DNA from: Circinella minor
Lineage: Eukaryota; Mucoromycota; Mucoromycetes; Mucorales; Lichtheimiaceae
Assembly (NCBI GenBank): GCA_016758965.1
Contig: JAEPRB010000381.1
Location: forward strand, 1-12,695
DNA: 12,695 bases
Direction of reading: 5' to 3'
Shown here: positions 1 to 7,900 of the stretch, piece by piece
Layout of the letters: every line of letters starts with the position of its first letter
How positions within the stretch are numbered: the first letter of the stretch is position 1
Notes under the pieces: model-generated
Database searches by the model: none
Seen by the model: the letters and a program-made list of their open reading frames with translations, nothing else
Told to the model about the DNA's origin: nothing
Position numbers and translations under genes: made by a program

Positions 1-123
1 TTTTTTTTGTCGTCCAACACGAAATCACCTTTTTGCTGACGTGTGTCTGGCTTTTAATCAGTTTTATTTTTTAGGGGGGGGAGAACAAAACCCCAACTCT
101 TAAATCCGGGGCCATATAAGTAT
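1..123. other. Unassigned sequence beyond the truncated end of the retrotransposon
   Basis: No coding signal is visible here. The stretch holds a T run at the extreme left, an eight-G run at about 75-83 followed by a short C run, and otherwise low-complexity sequence. Integrase homology on the minus strand ends just to its right, soon after a Trp-Trp-Pro motif, so this is probably whatever sequence the broken retroelement was joined to. It shows no match to the LTR at 4709-4960, so the second LTR is missing. Confidence 0.4.
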
Positions 124-430
124 TTTGATATTAGGCCACCATGCCAATGCACTTGCTTTATCATGAGTTTTTTCAATACCGAAGTGACCACCAGTAGGAC
201 CATTGTGTAAAGCTGATAAAATCATGGAAATCATATTGCGAGGTAAAACTGGTTTGGCTGGTTGTTTGAGATCTTGAGAACGGAATAGAACTTCTTAATG
301 CCATTTGAACAGTGGTTTCACTTCTTCTCATAGTATTATTTGAATAAAAGGATCATTTTTTTGATGACGACAGAAATTATTGGCAGACAAATCAAGCATG
401 ACTTGGTCATTTTGTTGGTGAATTCGACTT
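124..430 (-). pseudogene. Integrase N-terminal (H2C2 zinc-binding) fragment of the Gypsy pol
   Basis: Downstream of the RNase H the minus strand reads a linker and then a segment with LHNGPTGGHFGIEKTHDKA followed by a Trp-Trp-Pro. This is the conserved start of Gypsy integrases, with the two histidines of the HHCC zinc-binding domain and the WP that follows. The two cysteines and the DDE catalytic core are absent because homology stops at about 124. The frame is the same as that of RT and RNase H. Two in-frame stops occur, TGA at 330-328 and TAA at 297-295, where Arg (CGA) and Gln (CAA) would each need one C-to-T change. It is non-functional. Confidence 0.85.
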
Positions 431-956
431 AAAGCATCAGCAGCAGCATTAGCAATTCCCCTTCAATGAACAATGGTGAATTGGTATGACTGAATAGTAA
501 GTATCCAGTGGGCAAGGCGACTACGAGGCATTTTGATGGAAAGAATTGACTTGAGAGCAGCATGATCAGTGTAAATTGTAAAGTTGGCACCATATAGATA
601 AGGATAAAAATAGTTGAAGGACTAAACGATAGCAAGGCATTCTTGTTCAGTTGTGTTATAATTTTTCTCGGGAGCAGTGAGTGAGCAGCTGGCGAATGCA
701 ACAGGATGACCATTTTGGACAAGCACAGCACCTAATGCAAAGGTACTGGCATCTGTATGTAAATCATAAGGTAAATCGGGATCAGGAAAAGCAAGAGTTG
801 GTAATTTCATAATAGCTTGACATAATTTATCGAAAGCTAATTGGCGTGAGGAATCCCATATGAACTTGGTATCTTTGTGAAGGAGACGATGAAGTGGATG
901 TGCAGTTGATGACAAATGGACAAGAAAACAATGATAGAATGCACAAAAACCAAGGA
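431..956 (-). pseudogene. RNase H domain of the Gypsy pol
   Basis: The minus strand carries DLHTDASTFALGAVLVQNG, the first Asp motif of retrotransposon RNase H, then a segment ending TTEQECLAIV, then YTDHAAL with the later Asp, and finally an Ala-rich ADALSR ending. These are the standard landmarks of the Gypsy RNase H that degrades the RNA strand during reverse transcription. TAG at 624-622 falls exactly where the family has Trp (AIVW), so TGG changed to TAG by one G-to-A. TGA at 465-463 follows Val-His, where Arg or Lys is usual. No frameshift is visible across the domain. The frame is continuous with integrase and, once the 1075-1495 insert is discounted, with RT. Confidence 0.88.
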
Positions 957-1067
957 ATTTTTGGACATCGCGAACAGTTTTCAGGACAGGCCAATTTCGG
1001 ATTACTTCAACTTTCTTAGGGTCAGGGCGTATACCAGCAGATCCAACGAGAAAACCTAGGAACTTGA
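957..1067 (-). pseudogene. C-terminal part of the reverse transcriptase, cut off by the 1075-1495 insertion
   Basis: This minus-strand stretch reads VKFLGFLVGSAGIRPDPKKV and on to a segment with VQKFLGF. It is the thumb/connection region of Gypsy RT, where the family has V-x-(F/Y)-L-G followed by G-I-x-x-(D/N)-P-x-K. In an intact element it directly follows the K-C-x-(F/W)-F motif, which here lies about 430 bp away at 1503-1520. The gap is filled by an inserted element with a target duplication. Removing the 428-bp insertion plus one target copy brings the two parts into one frame. Confidence 0.88.
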
Positions 1068-1074
1068 CCTTGGA

Positions 1075-1495
1075 TAATAATCTTTAATAATAAAATAGAG
1101 AAATATATATACTATAAATAATAATATTTAATATAAATTTTAAGAATATTATATATATATTTTATGTTTTTATTTTTAATAATCAAATAATTTAATTTAA
1201 TTTTTATTATAATAATTTTTCTTTTTAATAATTATTTTTATTTTTATATAGATCAAAAAAATAATAATAGATAAAAAAATTATAATATAAATAAAAAAAT
1301 TTTTATAGATTCATAACTGGCGGAATGGTAATGAGCATTCCCCTCCTTAAACCTACGACGAAGGACGACGGTTTACTTGATTTTGAAATAAGAAGATGAT
1401 GATGGATGTGTTGGTCTAGTCATCATGTGTTCTCATTAACAACAATTGTTTTCTTATTATATATAATAATTATTCTATACTTAATAATTATTCTT
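1075..1495 (+). mobile_element. Short non-autonomous element A inside the RT gene, with a tRNA-like core
   Basis: A 421-bp AT-rich insert splits the RT gene. It is flanked by a near-perfect 7-bp duplication, CCTTGGA at 1068-1074 and CCTTAGA at 1496-1502. An alternative reading is a 3-bp TTA duplication (now TTG on the left, 1070-1072, and TTA at 1498-1500) around an element of 1073-1497. Its ends resemble each other weakly in inverted orientation, but AT richness makes this unreliable. About 245 bp from its left end lies a GC-rich core (1318-1380) shared in reverse orientation with element B. No coding capacity is seen. It has no GT-AG boundaries, so it is not an intron. MITE or SINE-like are both possible. 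Confidence 0.75.
1318..1380 (+). ncRNA. Putative structured, Pol III-type core of element A
   Basis: The core opens with TGGCGGAATGG (1318-1328), which fits the A-box consensus TRGYNNARNGG. An 18-nt run (1320-1337) is identical to element B. A stem follows: TAAACC (1348-1353) pairs with GGTTTA (1370-1375) around a 16-nt loop. A B box is not clean here: GGACGACGG (1363-1371) aligns with element B's GGATCGACGC but lacks one base. TTTT occurs at about 1381-1384, which would serve as a Pol III terminator. No acceptor stem of a true tRNA is visible, so this is not called a tRNA. Transcription is inferred, not shown. Confidence 0.45.
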
Positions 1496-1502
1496 CCTTA
1501 GA

Positions 1503-2269
1503 ACAGAACCATTGACACTTGGCAGGAGCAATTTTCAGATTATAATCAGCAAGGTGGCAGAGGACTTCATCGAGATCTTTATAACGTTCTTTAGGGGATT
1601 TGCTGTATATGATAATGTTATCTAAATATATGAGAACATTTTTTAAATCTTGGAGAACACCAGTCATGAATCTCATAAAGGAACTTGAACCATTTGAGAC
1701 ACCAAAGAGCAAACAGAGAAATTCGTAAAGGGCACCATCGGCAATGAAAGCAGTTTTGGCACAGTCATCGGGAAGGACAGGAATATGATAATAGCCAGAT
1801 TTTAAGTCGATGGTACTAAGGCAAGTGCTACCATGTAATTTATCATGCAAGGAGGTAATATTCGGCAAAGGAAACTTATCCTTGACTATCACTTTGTTGA
1901 GGTCCCAGTAGTTAATACAAAAACGAAGAGAACCATCTGGTTTCTGGATGAGGAGAACAGGAGAACACCAGGGACTTTGTGATGGTTGAATTACGTTTTT
2001 GGCGAGGAGTACTTAAACTTCTTCAGCAATTTTTTTATTTTCGGCAAGAGAACGGCGAAAATCATGAGAGACTACTGGAATAGCGTCACCCATATTGATG
2101 CGATGTTGAAAGGGTGAGTTATCAAGGGCTTGAGTAGGTGTAGTGGAGGTGAGGCTTGGGTATTGTTGAAGAATAGTGGTGACAATTTGTTCGTGGTTGG
2201 CATTGTTGTTGATGTGTGTGGTGAATTCTTTACTGATGCTATTCGTTTTAGGACGTAGAATAATATCTT
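1503..2269 (-). pseudogene. Reverse transcriptase core of the Gypsy pol (inactive)
   Basis: On the minus strand this shows the RT blocks in order: a Pro-Ser-x-Ser-Pro-Trp segment with VLLIQKPDGSLRFCINY, then DKFPLPNI, then STIDLKSGYYHIPV with the first catalytic Asp, a weakened LPFG block reading LLFGVSNGSSSF, and finally NVLIYLDNIIIYS. The catalytic Y-x-D-D has become YLDN (1628-1617): the second metal-binding Asp is Asn, a one-base G-to-A change. A TAA at 2015-2013 interrupts the frame after AEEV, where CAA would give Gln. The frame ends at KCQWFC, where element A is inserted. The normal role is copying element RNA into DNA; this copy cannot do so. Confidence 0.93.
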
Positions 2270-2494
2270 CAGTAATCAACCAATCCATTCCAAGTATGAC
2301 ATCTTCATTTTGGTGTTTGACAATATAAAAATTGGTGGTTGTTGCATTGTTGGAATATTATCAATAGTTGAGGCGAGCTATATTGCTGTGCTGGTGATTT
2401 GTGTGGACTGATTGCCATATCGAATAGGTTGTGGTAGGCAATGCATTGTTGGAATTTTTATATCGTTGATAATGTTGCATCGAATAGCACTTAG

Positions 2495-2517
2495 GAGAGT
2501 AATCAATAACAATTAAT
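2495..2517 (+). repeat. Left terminal inverted repeat of element B
   Basis: This pairs with 2815-2837 with four mismatches in 23 positions. The first eleven bases are GAGAGTAATCA here and GAAATTAATCA at the other end read inward. It also pairs imperfectly with about 2530-2560, giving a possible cruciform or hairpin at this end. Confidence 0.75.
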
Positions 2518-2560
2518 TTTACTATAAACAGTAAATTAATTTGATATTGTTATTACTCTG

Positions 2561-2625
2561 TCAAGCTAAGCGTCGATCCAGTTGGTCTAGCTTAGAGGAG
2601 GGAAGTGCTCATTACCATTCCGCTA
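2561..2625 (-). ncRNA. Putative structured, Pol III-type core of element B
   Basis: Read on the minus strand it starts with TAGCGGAATGG (2625-2615), an exact fit to the A-box consensus TRGYNNARNGG. The 18 nt at 2623-2606 are identical to element A. GATCGACGC (2578-2570) fits the B-box consensus GWTCRANNC, 47 nt downstream of the A box start, a normal tRNA-gene spacing. A 6-bp stem CTAAGC (2595-2590) with GCTTAG (2571-2566) encloses an 18-nt loop. Three of its six pairs differ from element A, with both sides changed so that pairing is kept. The D-arm-like part lacks full pairing, and no acceptor stem or T-run terminator is seen, so this is tRNA-like, not a tRNA. Confidence 0.5.
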
Positions 2626-2814
2626 CTTTTATTTTTGATTGATCATAATAATAAATAATTATTATATTAATTAAAAAATTTAAAAAAAACTAAAAAATAA
2701 TTATTTTATAAATTATAAATTAATTTAAAAATAAAAAAATGATATAAATATTTTTCTAATATTCATTATATTTTTGAGCTATAGTCTATTTATTCAATAA
2801 TAGATTACTTATTT

Positions 2815-2837
2815 ATTAATTACTATTGATTAATTTC
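2815..2837 (-). repeat. Right terminal inverted repeat of element B
   Basis: This is the inverted partner of 2495-2517, read inward as GAAATTAATCAATAG and onward. It abuts the right CTTAG duplication at 2838-2842. Confidence 0.75.
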
Positions 2838-2960
2838 CTTAGTGTTGATCCAGTGTCAATTAAAGTGCGTCGTAATAAATTATCATGTGGAATTGTCATG
2901 GTAACATGGAAACGAAGTGGTGTCGGTTTGTTATTTTGTTACTTTTGTATAGGTTGATTT

Positions 2961-4652
2961 TCTTAAGCATTATTTATGTGTTGATTTTCTAATGGTATTT
3001 TTTCAAGCAGATGTTCGAAAATGTTGTAATTGCCATTGTTTTCATCAGAATTCTCAAGTTGCTGGTTATTATTTTGTTGGGAACGGTGGCAGTTAGTAGC
3101 AATATGACCATGTTGGCCACATGCAAAACATCTACGAGTTTCGCATCCTGTATTGTTATTATGGCGATTATTACTTGGATAATTGCTGTGATAATTGTTT
3201 CAGTTTCTATTGTTGTTTAATCGATTGTTGTTGAACTGATTATTGTTGTTGTGTCGATTATTGTAGTTGTTGCATTTTTGGTGATTATTGTGGCGAAAAC
3301 GATGTTGATGATTGTAGTTGTTGTCCATATCGTCGATTGTTATTCTATTGATTGTTTTGGTTGGCTAGCATTAGTTCTGTGTTGTTGGTGATAGTCGTAT
3401 TGTTAGTGCTGTTAGGTGCTGCTGTCATATAAGTTGGTAATGTCTGTCCTGATCGAGTCAATGCATATTCAACTTCAATACAAATATTGATAGCTTCTTA
3501 TAGATTCGATGGACCATGCATGTAGATAGCTTCTTGTAACTCTCTGTGAACTCGGTCACTAAAATAGTCAAGTTGTAGAGCATCACTAAAGATTTTGGCA
3601 CAGTGAAACAGTTCAACAAACTTGGGTGCGAATTGGCTCATTGGTGTTGCTCCTTGACATAGGAGTTTCAGTTCGGCAAGAGCAGCACGACTTGGTTGAG
3701 TTCCTCCTCCAAAATGTTGGAGAAACTGTTGTTTAAAGAGTTCAAAGTTATGTTGAACATCTGGGACAAGACCAGAAAACCATTTGATAGCTGGGCCTTC
3801 CAGAACAGCATTCAATTTATCCGAACGTTCAGATTTTGAAAAACCTAAAAATTCACAAAGTTGTGTGTATTTTTCAACCCATTGTTATGCTGCAGCAGCA
3901 GTACCATTACTGAAAGGAGGTAGTTTAGTGCGGCGGCGTCGTTCGATATAGGTATGGTCGATGGAGCGTCAGTTAATTTCAGGAATGGGGTTGGTAACGG
4001 CAGTAGTGCTTGTTGTTGTATATGTAATTGTAAAGTTAGAATTGTTAGAGTTGGTAGCATCACCTTCGGTTGGTACTGAAGCAATGGGGACAGAATTTAA
4101 AATGAGGTTCATGATATCGTGCGTTAATGGTAGGTCTCTACAGACGTCAATGATAGACCAGTGGTAATTGAGAATAAGGGTTTGTAATAAGTTTCGGGCA
4201 TTATTATGGAGCCATTGTAGTTGAGATGCGATCCATTGGCGTTCACCTTCACGTTTAGAGTCAAGATCAGTAATTTCGTTGAGCGCATTCTGGGCCAAGG
4301 TACAGCGTTAATTAATAACGGGAAGGAGAAGAGATCGGTTAACTTGAGGTATCATTGGCAACGTCTGTTCAATAGTGGCGGCTCGACCGGTGAGTGTGTT
4401 GCTATGATCAAGGCGAAGTTGACGTCCCTCAGTCAGGTAAAAAACAAGATCAGTGTAGCGGTTCTTGGCAGCTTGGAAACCATAACGGAGAGTATCTTCA
4501 TTTGGTATGGAGTCAGAGGCAATATGAGACAAAGGCTCAGCAGCAGCAAAGGCAGATAGAATATCATTAGGTGCACGGGCACCAAAATTAGAACCAAAAG
4601 TAGGAGGTTGAGCCACAGGAGCAGCGGTAGGTGTAGCAGGAGTAAGGGACAT
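2961..4652 (-). pseudogene. Gag (nucleocapsid) gene of the Gypsy element, broken
   Basis: The ATG at 4652-4650 starts a Thr/Ala/Pro-rich N-terminus (MSLTPATPTAAPVAQ). The retrotransposon gag core follows at about 3815-3500, with NAVLEGPAIKWFSGL, an FEKFKQQF-like helix seen here as FELFKQQFLQHFG, and PMSQFAPKFVELFHCA. This is the capsid-type domain that packages element RNA. From 4652 to 3498 it is one frame interrupted only by stops: TAA 4310-4308, TGA 3971-3969, TAA 3887-3885, TAA 3500-3498. An Asn/Gln-rich stretch at about 3200-3400 contains a frameshift, then a CCHC knuckle appears at 3130-3089. The frame then runs on into protease. The ATG lies about 40 nt past the primer-binding site, as expected. 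Confidence 0.88.
3089..3130 (-). other. CCHC zinc knuckle of Gag
   Basis: The minus strand reads CFACGQHGHIATNC, exactly C-x2-C-x4-H-x4-C, the nucleocapsid RNA-binding knuckle. All four zinc ligands are intact. It is embedded in an Asn/Gln-rich tract and lies in the same frame as the protease Asp-Thr-Gly downstream. Confidence 0.92.
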
Positions 4653-4693
4653 AATAATAAGGGTTAAATATAAAGAAAAATAAATAAAGAGAT

Positions 4694-4706
4694 AGCTTCT
4701 CCACCA
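4694..4706 (-). promoter_or_regulatory. Primer-binding site for a tRNA 3' end
   Basis: Two bases after the LTR end the minus strand reads TGGTGGAGAAGCT. The TGG complements the CCA tail of a tRNA, and a two-base gap from the LTR end is normal for Gypsy elements. The complement on the plus strand ends CTTCTCCACCA, which should match the acceptor end of the priming tRNA. I cannot name that tRNA from the sequence alone. Confidence 0.82.
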
Positions 4707-4708
4707 AT

Positions 4709-4960
4709 TGTAATATTATGAATAATATATAAATAGTATAAACCAAACGGGAATTGAGAGTACTTTATATCAAATCAATTGTCCTTTATTTTATCTAATA
4801 AACTGCTTATATTTATACTAATAATTTATCTAAGAAATGCTTGGCAATATATATAACTATTTATTATATTGTTCTGTCTTCTTTATTATCTTATTCTTGG
4901 CGGTGGTATATATTTCTTGGTTTGGTTGTGAGGTCAGGTGAAGTTGGAGTATTGCTTACA
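4709..4960 (-). repeat. 5' LTR of the Gypsy element (252 bp)
   Basis: On the minus strand the LTR runs from TGTAAGCAATAC at 4960 to AATATTACA at 4709, with 5-bp inverted ends TGTAA/TTACA. The position is fixed on one side by the primer-binding site two bases away and on the other by the sudden start of the Tnp2 reading frame at 4963. Inside are a TATAAATA box at 4817-4810 and an AATAAA at 4790-4785, a compact promoter plus polyadenylation signal as expected at the U3/R region. The partner LTR is absent, so ends could not be checked by comparison. Confidence 0.8.
4810..4817 (-). promoter_or_regulatory. Likely TATA box of the LTR promoter
   Basis: TATAAATA on the minus strand lies about 100 bp before the LTR end. 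The AATAAA on the same strand at 4790-4785, about 20-27 bp downstream, would lie in R, so the transcription start probably falls between them. The call rests on motif and position only, and AT-rich sequence makes chance matches common. Confidence 0.45.
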
Positions 4961-4962
4961 AA

Positions 4963-7900
4963 CCATTATATGCTGATAACTGTGGCGGGGATGATGATCA
5001 TATGACAGATGAAAATTTTGTAACAGATGACAACTACAATGATCATAGTGATAATGAAGATGAAGTTGATCAAGAAAATGTACCAGAACAATAACACATC
5101 GTTGTTGGGGCAACGGACCAGGTGAATAGTGATGAAGAAGATGGTATTTATATTGATCCTTGGGATAAAGAACCTCCACTCTGTACCGACGTTCCTTTTG
5201 AAGAAACAGTCCAGGGAACTGCCCAACTTGACAAACACCACCAAAAGAGCTTTGAATTATACAGCTGGGTTCAGGATCATAATGTCAGCTGTGATGCCTA
5301 TACATCATTATTATCAATGTTGAACGAATAGATTGTGGATGATAGTTTCGGTAAGAATTGTTTGTTTCAGGTTCGCCAGTTCACTTTACATAAGATGTTA
5401 TCTAACTTACTTGAAAAATATATAGATAAGAAACCATTGTTTTCACCAGCAAAAAGTGAAGCACGTTTAGAAAAAATGTTCAACCTGCAAGAAACAAAGT
5501 ACCGCATTTGTCCAGGCCATTGTCGACTCTTCCCATTAACTTCGATGGATGGTTGCTCTTGTGGAAAAGAACAATTTTTTTCCAATGGAAAACCAATTGC
5601 ATCCATGTCATACTTCCCGCTCAGGCGACAGCTCGCATATATAATTTCAGACCAGGATATCCGCACGCCTATCCTAGATACAGTAACGTTGCAACCGTTA
5701 GAATCAGGAGAAGAAGTATTGACAGATATAACGGATGGTACCATATACAGAACACTTAAAGCCCACCTTTTCCAAAACCAAACAGAAACGAACTTATCTC
5801 TTGTGGTATCTTTATTTGTTGATGGTTTCATGCCATTTAAGGGAAGTGGAAACTCGAGAATGACCATCAAACATCTTGTATTATTATGTCTATCACCAAA
5901 GGAAAGGTAATTATCAGCGATTAGAAACTCTATATAAAAAGTATATCATATTTATCAACCCTATACATATTTTTAATTAGATACAAAATGAAACACATGA
6001 TGCAAGTGGCGATTATTCCCGCAGATCACACAGGCGACATATACAGTTTTCTTATGCCACTTTTGAGAGAGCTATTTGTACTTGAAGATGCTGGCATGAA
6101 TGTATATTGTGAAAGTGGCCCGATTCATGTCAAAGTGCATTTGCTATTAGCTTCAGGGGACCTCATAGGGTGTCAGGAAATTATGCACCATACCAAGAAT
6201 AATTCTGAATATGGATGTAGGCAATGCTGCATCAAAACAACCTGCGAAATTAGTCCTACCGGTAAAGGACATGGACGTTACCCATTACTATCCTCGTACA
6301 ATAGCCATGTCTACTCCAAGGTCAGATGATAAATTTATACAAGGAATGCCAGTAAGTCGAAAAGAACATTAATGAATAATAAACCTTTTTAATCTACTGA
6401 CCTTTTTTGCTTGTATTGTAATATAGGATTATGGTGTCAAGAAGACAACCATATTCGGTCAATTGAAATCTTTCCATGGGTATAGCTTTTTTGGGTAGGA
6501 CGAAATGCACTGTATTGGAGCTAATGTGACAAGAAAGCTGTGGGACATGATCACCAGCAAAGCAGCAATTTTCCAACTAATGTGAACTCCACCATTAAAC
6601 TTCGCCATGGACCATGTTCAGATATACAGTACTGTAGGTAGGGAGATTGTTGATTCAGGATCAACACTACTATCTAGAATATTTGAAGGATCATTTAGAG
6701 GTATGTATAAATTTATTTTCTTTATATATATATATATCTGTATGATAAAATAATTTATCAATATTTATTAATATACCAATTTCATTCATAGACGTCTCCA
6801 AAAAAGCAGGTCTAATGTGTTCTGTTGACTGGATCATGTTTCTTCAAATAATGATTCCAACACTTGTATTCGAACAACTAGTAGAGGAGTATGGTCAAAA
6901 TGCTGAACAAGTACAAGCCCTCATGTCTCTTGTAATAGGATGTACCTTGTCCCTACAATGGGAGATTGACAGAGAAAACCATTCTAATATAAAAAAGTAA
7001 GTATAACCTTTCTATTTTGTTTATTTAACTTCGATAAAAAAAAGTAGTCAATACTTTAATTATATATTTTAGACACTTGAATCTCTAGCACCTACACATG
7101 AAAAATAATATGGACCATAATTTATATATGGTGAATTTCCATCTACTTCGTCACTTCACTGAAATTATCGAAAAACTGGCCTCTTTGATAGGTTATTGTA
7201 CTCGATCGGCAGAGCGCACAATTGGTTAGTATATTATTACTAAATATCCCATTGCTACACTATTGAATATTTACTTACCATCTTTTTGCACAATATAGGA
7301 TTTTTTAAATGTCACATAAAACTATGTGTCTGACCTGGAGCCAACGCTACGAAAATCATCAAATGTCAACTACTCGTATGTAGCTTTAAGCGTGTGTATA
7401 AGAGTGATAATTCTATAGGAGAGCTCCCAGTGAACCAGTATGTCATACCTGATCAAGATGACGAATATGAAGAAATGATGCTATGGGATTACAATATAGC
7501 AAGGGTTACTGATTATAATGCAAAATATAATCTTATTGAATACTTAACAGACTATTGGCATTTCTAGTTTTATGATGACCAGGTACTTCATAGTGTACTA
7601 GACAACAACATCCGTATTGGAAAACGATTCCTCAAAGATGATTTGATATTCCGTTGCCAAGAATATCCCAGCACAGCCAAAAAACTAGAAACATTAGCTA
7701 AACTAATATTGCCAACTACATCTGGTTCAGGAATGTTCTTTGGAGACATATTGCTATTTTTTACACACACTTATAAGGGTATGAATTTATAGAAACAAAT
7801 GCAATACATACAGATATATAAATAGATTACTTACCTTTTTTATAATTTTAGGCATTGAGCATCCCCTATGCTTGCTGATAGTTTATGGCAACATTAGGAT

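Larger units (their letters stand above)
2495..2837 (-). mobile_element. Short non-autonomous element B inside the protease gene: MITE-like, with tRNA-like core
   Basis: A 343-bp insert lies immediately after the codons for Asp-Thr-Gly-Ser-Thr of the protease. The duplication CTTAG is perfect (2490-2494 and 2838-2842). An equally good reading is a TTA duplication around an element of 2494-2838 that begins with GG and ends with CC. Its ends are inverted repeats, 19 of 23 positions matching (2495-2517 against 2815-2837). TTA targets and GG-starting inverted ends are characteristic of PIF/Harbinger-mobilised MITEs. Just inside the left end the same 25-30 nt motif occurs again in inverse (about 2540-2560), giving a hairpin. 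It is oriented opposite to element A, judged by the core. No protein is encoded. Confidence 0.82.
2270..2960 (-). pseudogene. Aspartic protease domain of the Gypsy polyprotein, split by element B
   Basis: The minus strand reads LIDTGSTL, with the catalytic Asp-Thr-Gly at 2857-2849. The reading breaks off at element B and resumes at 2490 with LSAIRCNIINDIKIP. It ends near 2300-2275 in VILGMDWL, the typical end of retropepsin-like domains in Gypsy elements just before the RT linker. There is an in-frame TAG at 2380-2378. A frameshift between about 2330 and 2300 separates the IKIPTMH reading from VILGMDWL. The D-T-G frame is the same as the frame of the zinc knuckle upstream, so gag and protease were probably one reading frame. 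Confidence 0.85.
124..4960 (-). mobile_element. Degenerate Ty3/Gypsy LTR retrotransposon, 3' truncated, carrying two nested insertions
   Basis: Read on the minus strand, the order is LTR, primer-binding site, gag with CCHC knuckle, protease, reverse transcriptase, RNase H, then the H2C2 zinc-binding start of integrase. This order is that of Ty3/Gypsy rather than Copia, where integrase precedes RT. The rest of integrase and the second LTR are missing. Two short elements interrupt pol at 1075-1495 and 2495-2837. At least ten in-frame stops but only about two frameshifts are seen. Bases 4961-4965 (AACCA) would be the target duplication, but its partner copy lies beyond the truncated end. The element cannot encode working proteins as it stands. 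Confidence 0.92.

Noticed and set aside
429..731. Minus-strand frame of 100 codons
   Set aside because: It is a shadow of the RNase H region in another frame; the real frame carries the YTDHAAL and ADALSR motifs.
1318..1380. A functional tRNA gene or hammerhead/HDV-type ribozyme in the core
   Set aside because: No 7-bp acceptor stem, no regular anticodon arm and no CUGAUGA...GAAA core or HDV-type nested fold could be drawn.
1075..1495. Element A as an intron of pol
   Set aside because: There are no GT-AG ends in either orientation at the homology break, and flanking duplications are present instead.
3011..3220. Plus-strand hydrophobic frame of 69 codons, looking like a membrane protein
   Set aside because: It is the antisense of the Asn/Gln-rich gag and zinc-knuckle region; antisense of Asn/Gln codons gives Val/Ile/Leu.
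5367..5870. Long minus-strand frame of 167 codons
   Set aside because: It is antisense to exon 1 of the Tnp2-type transposase, which has clear family motifs and splice signals.
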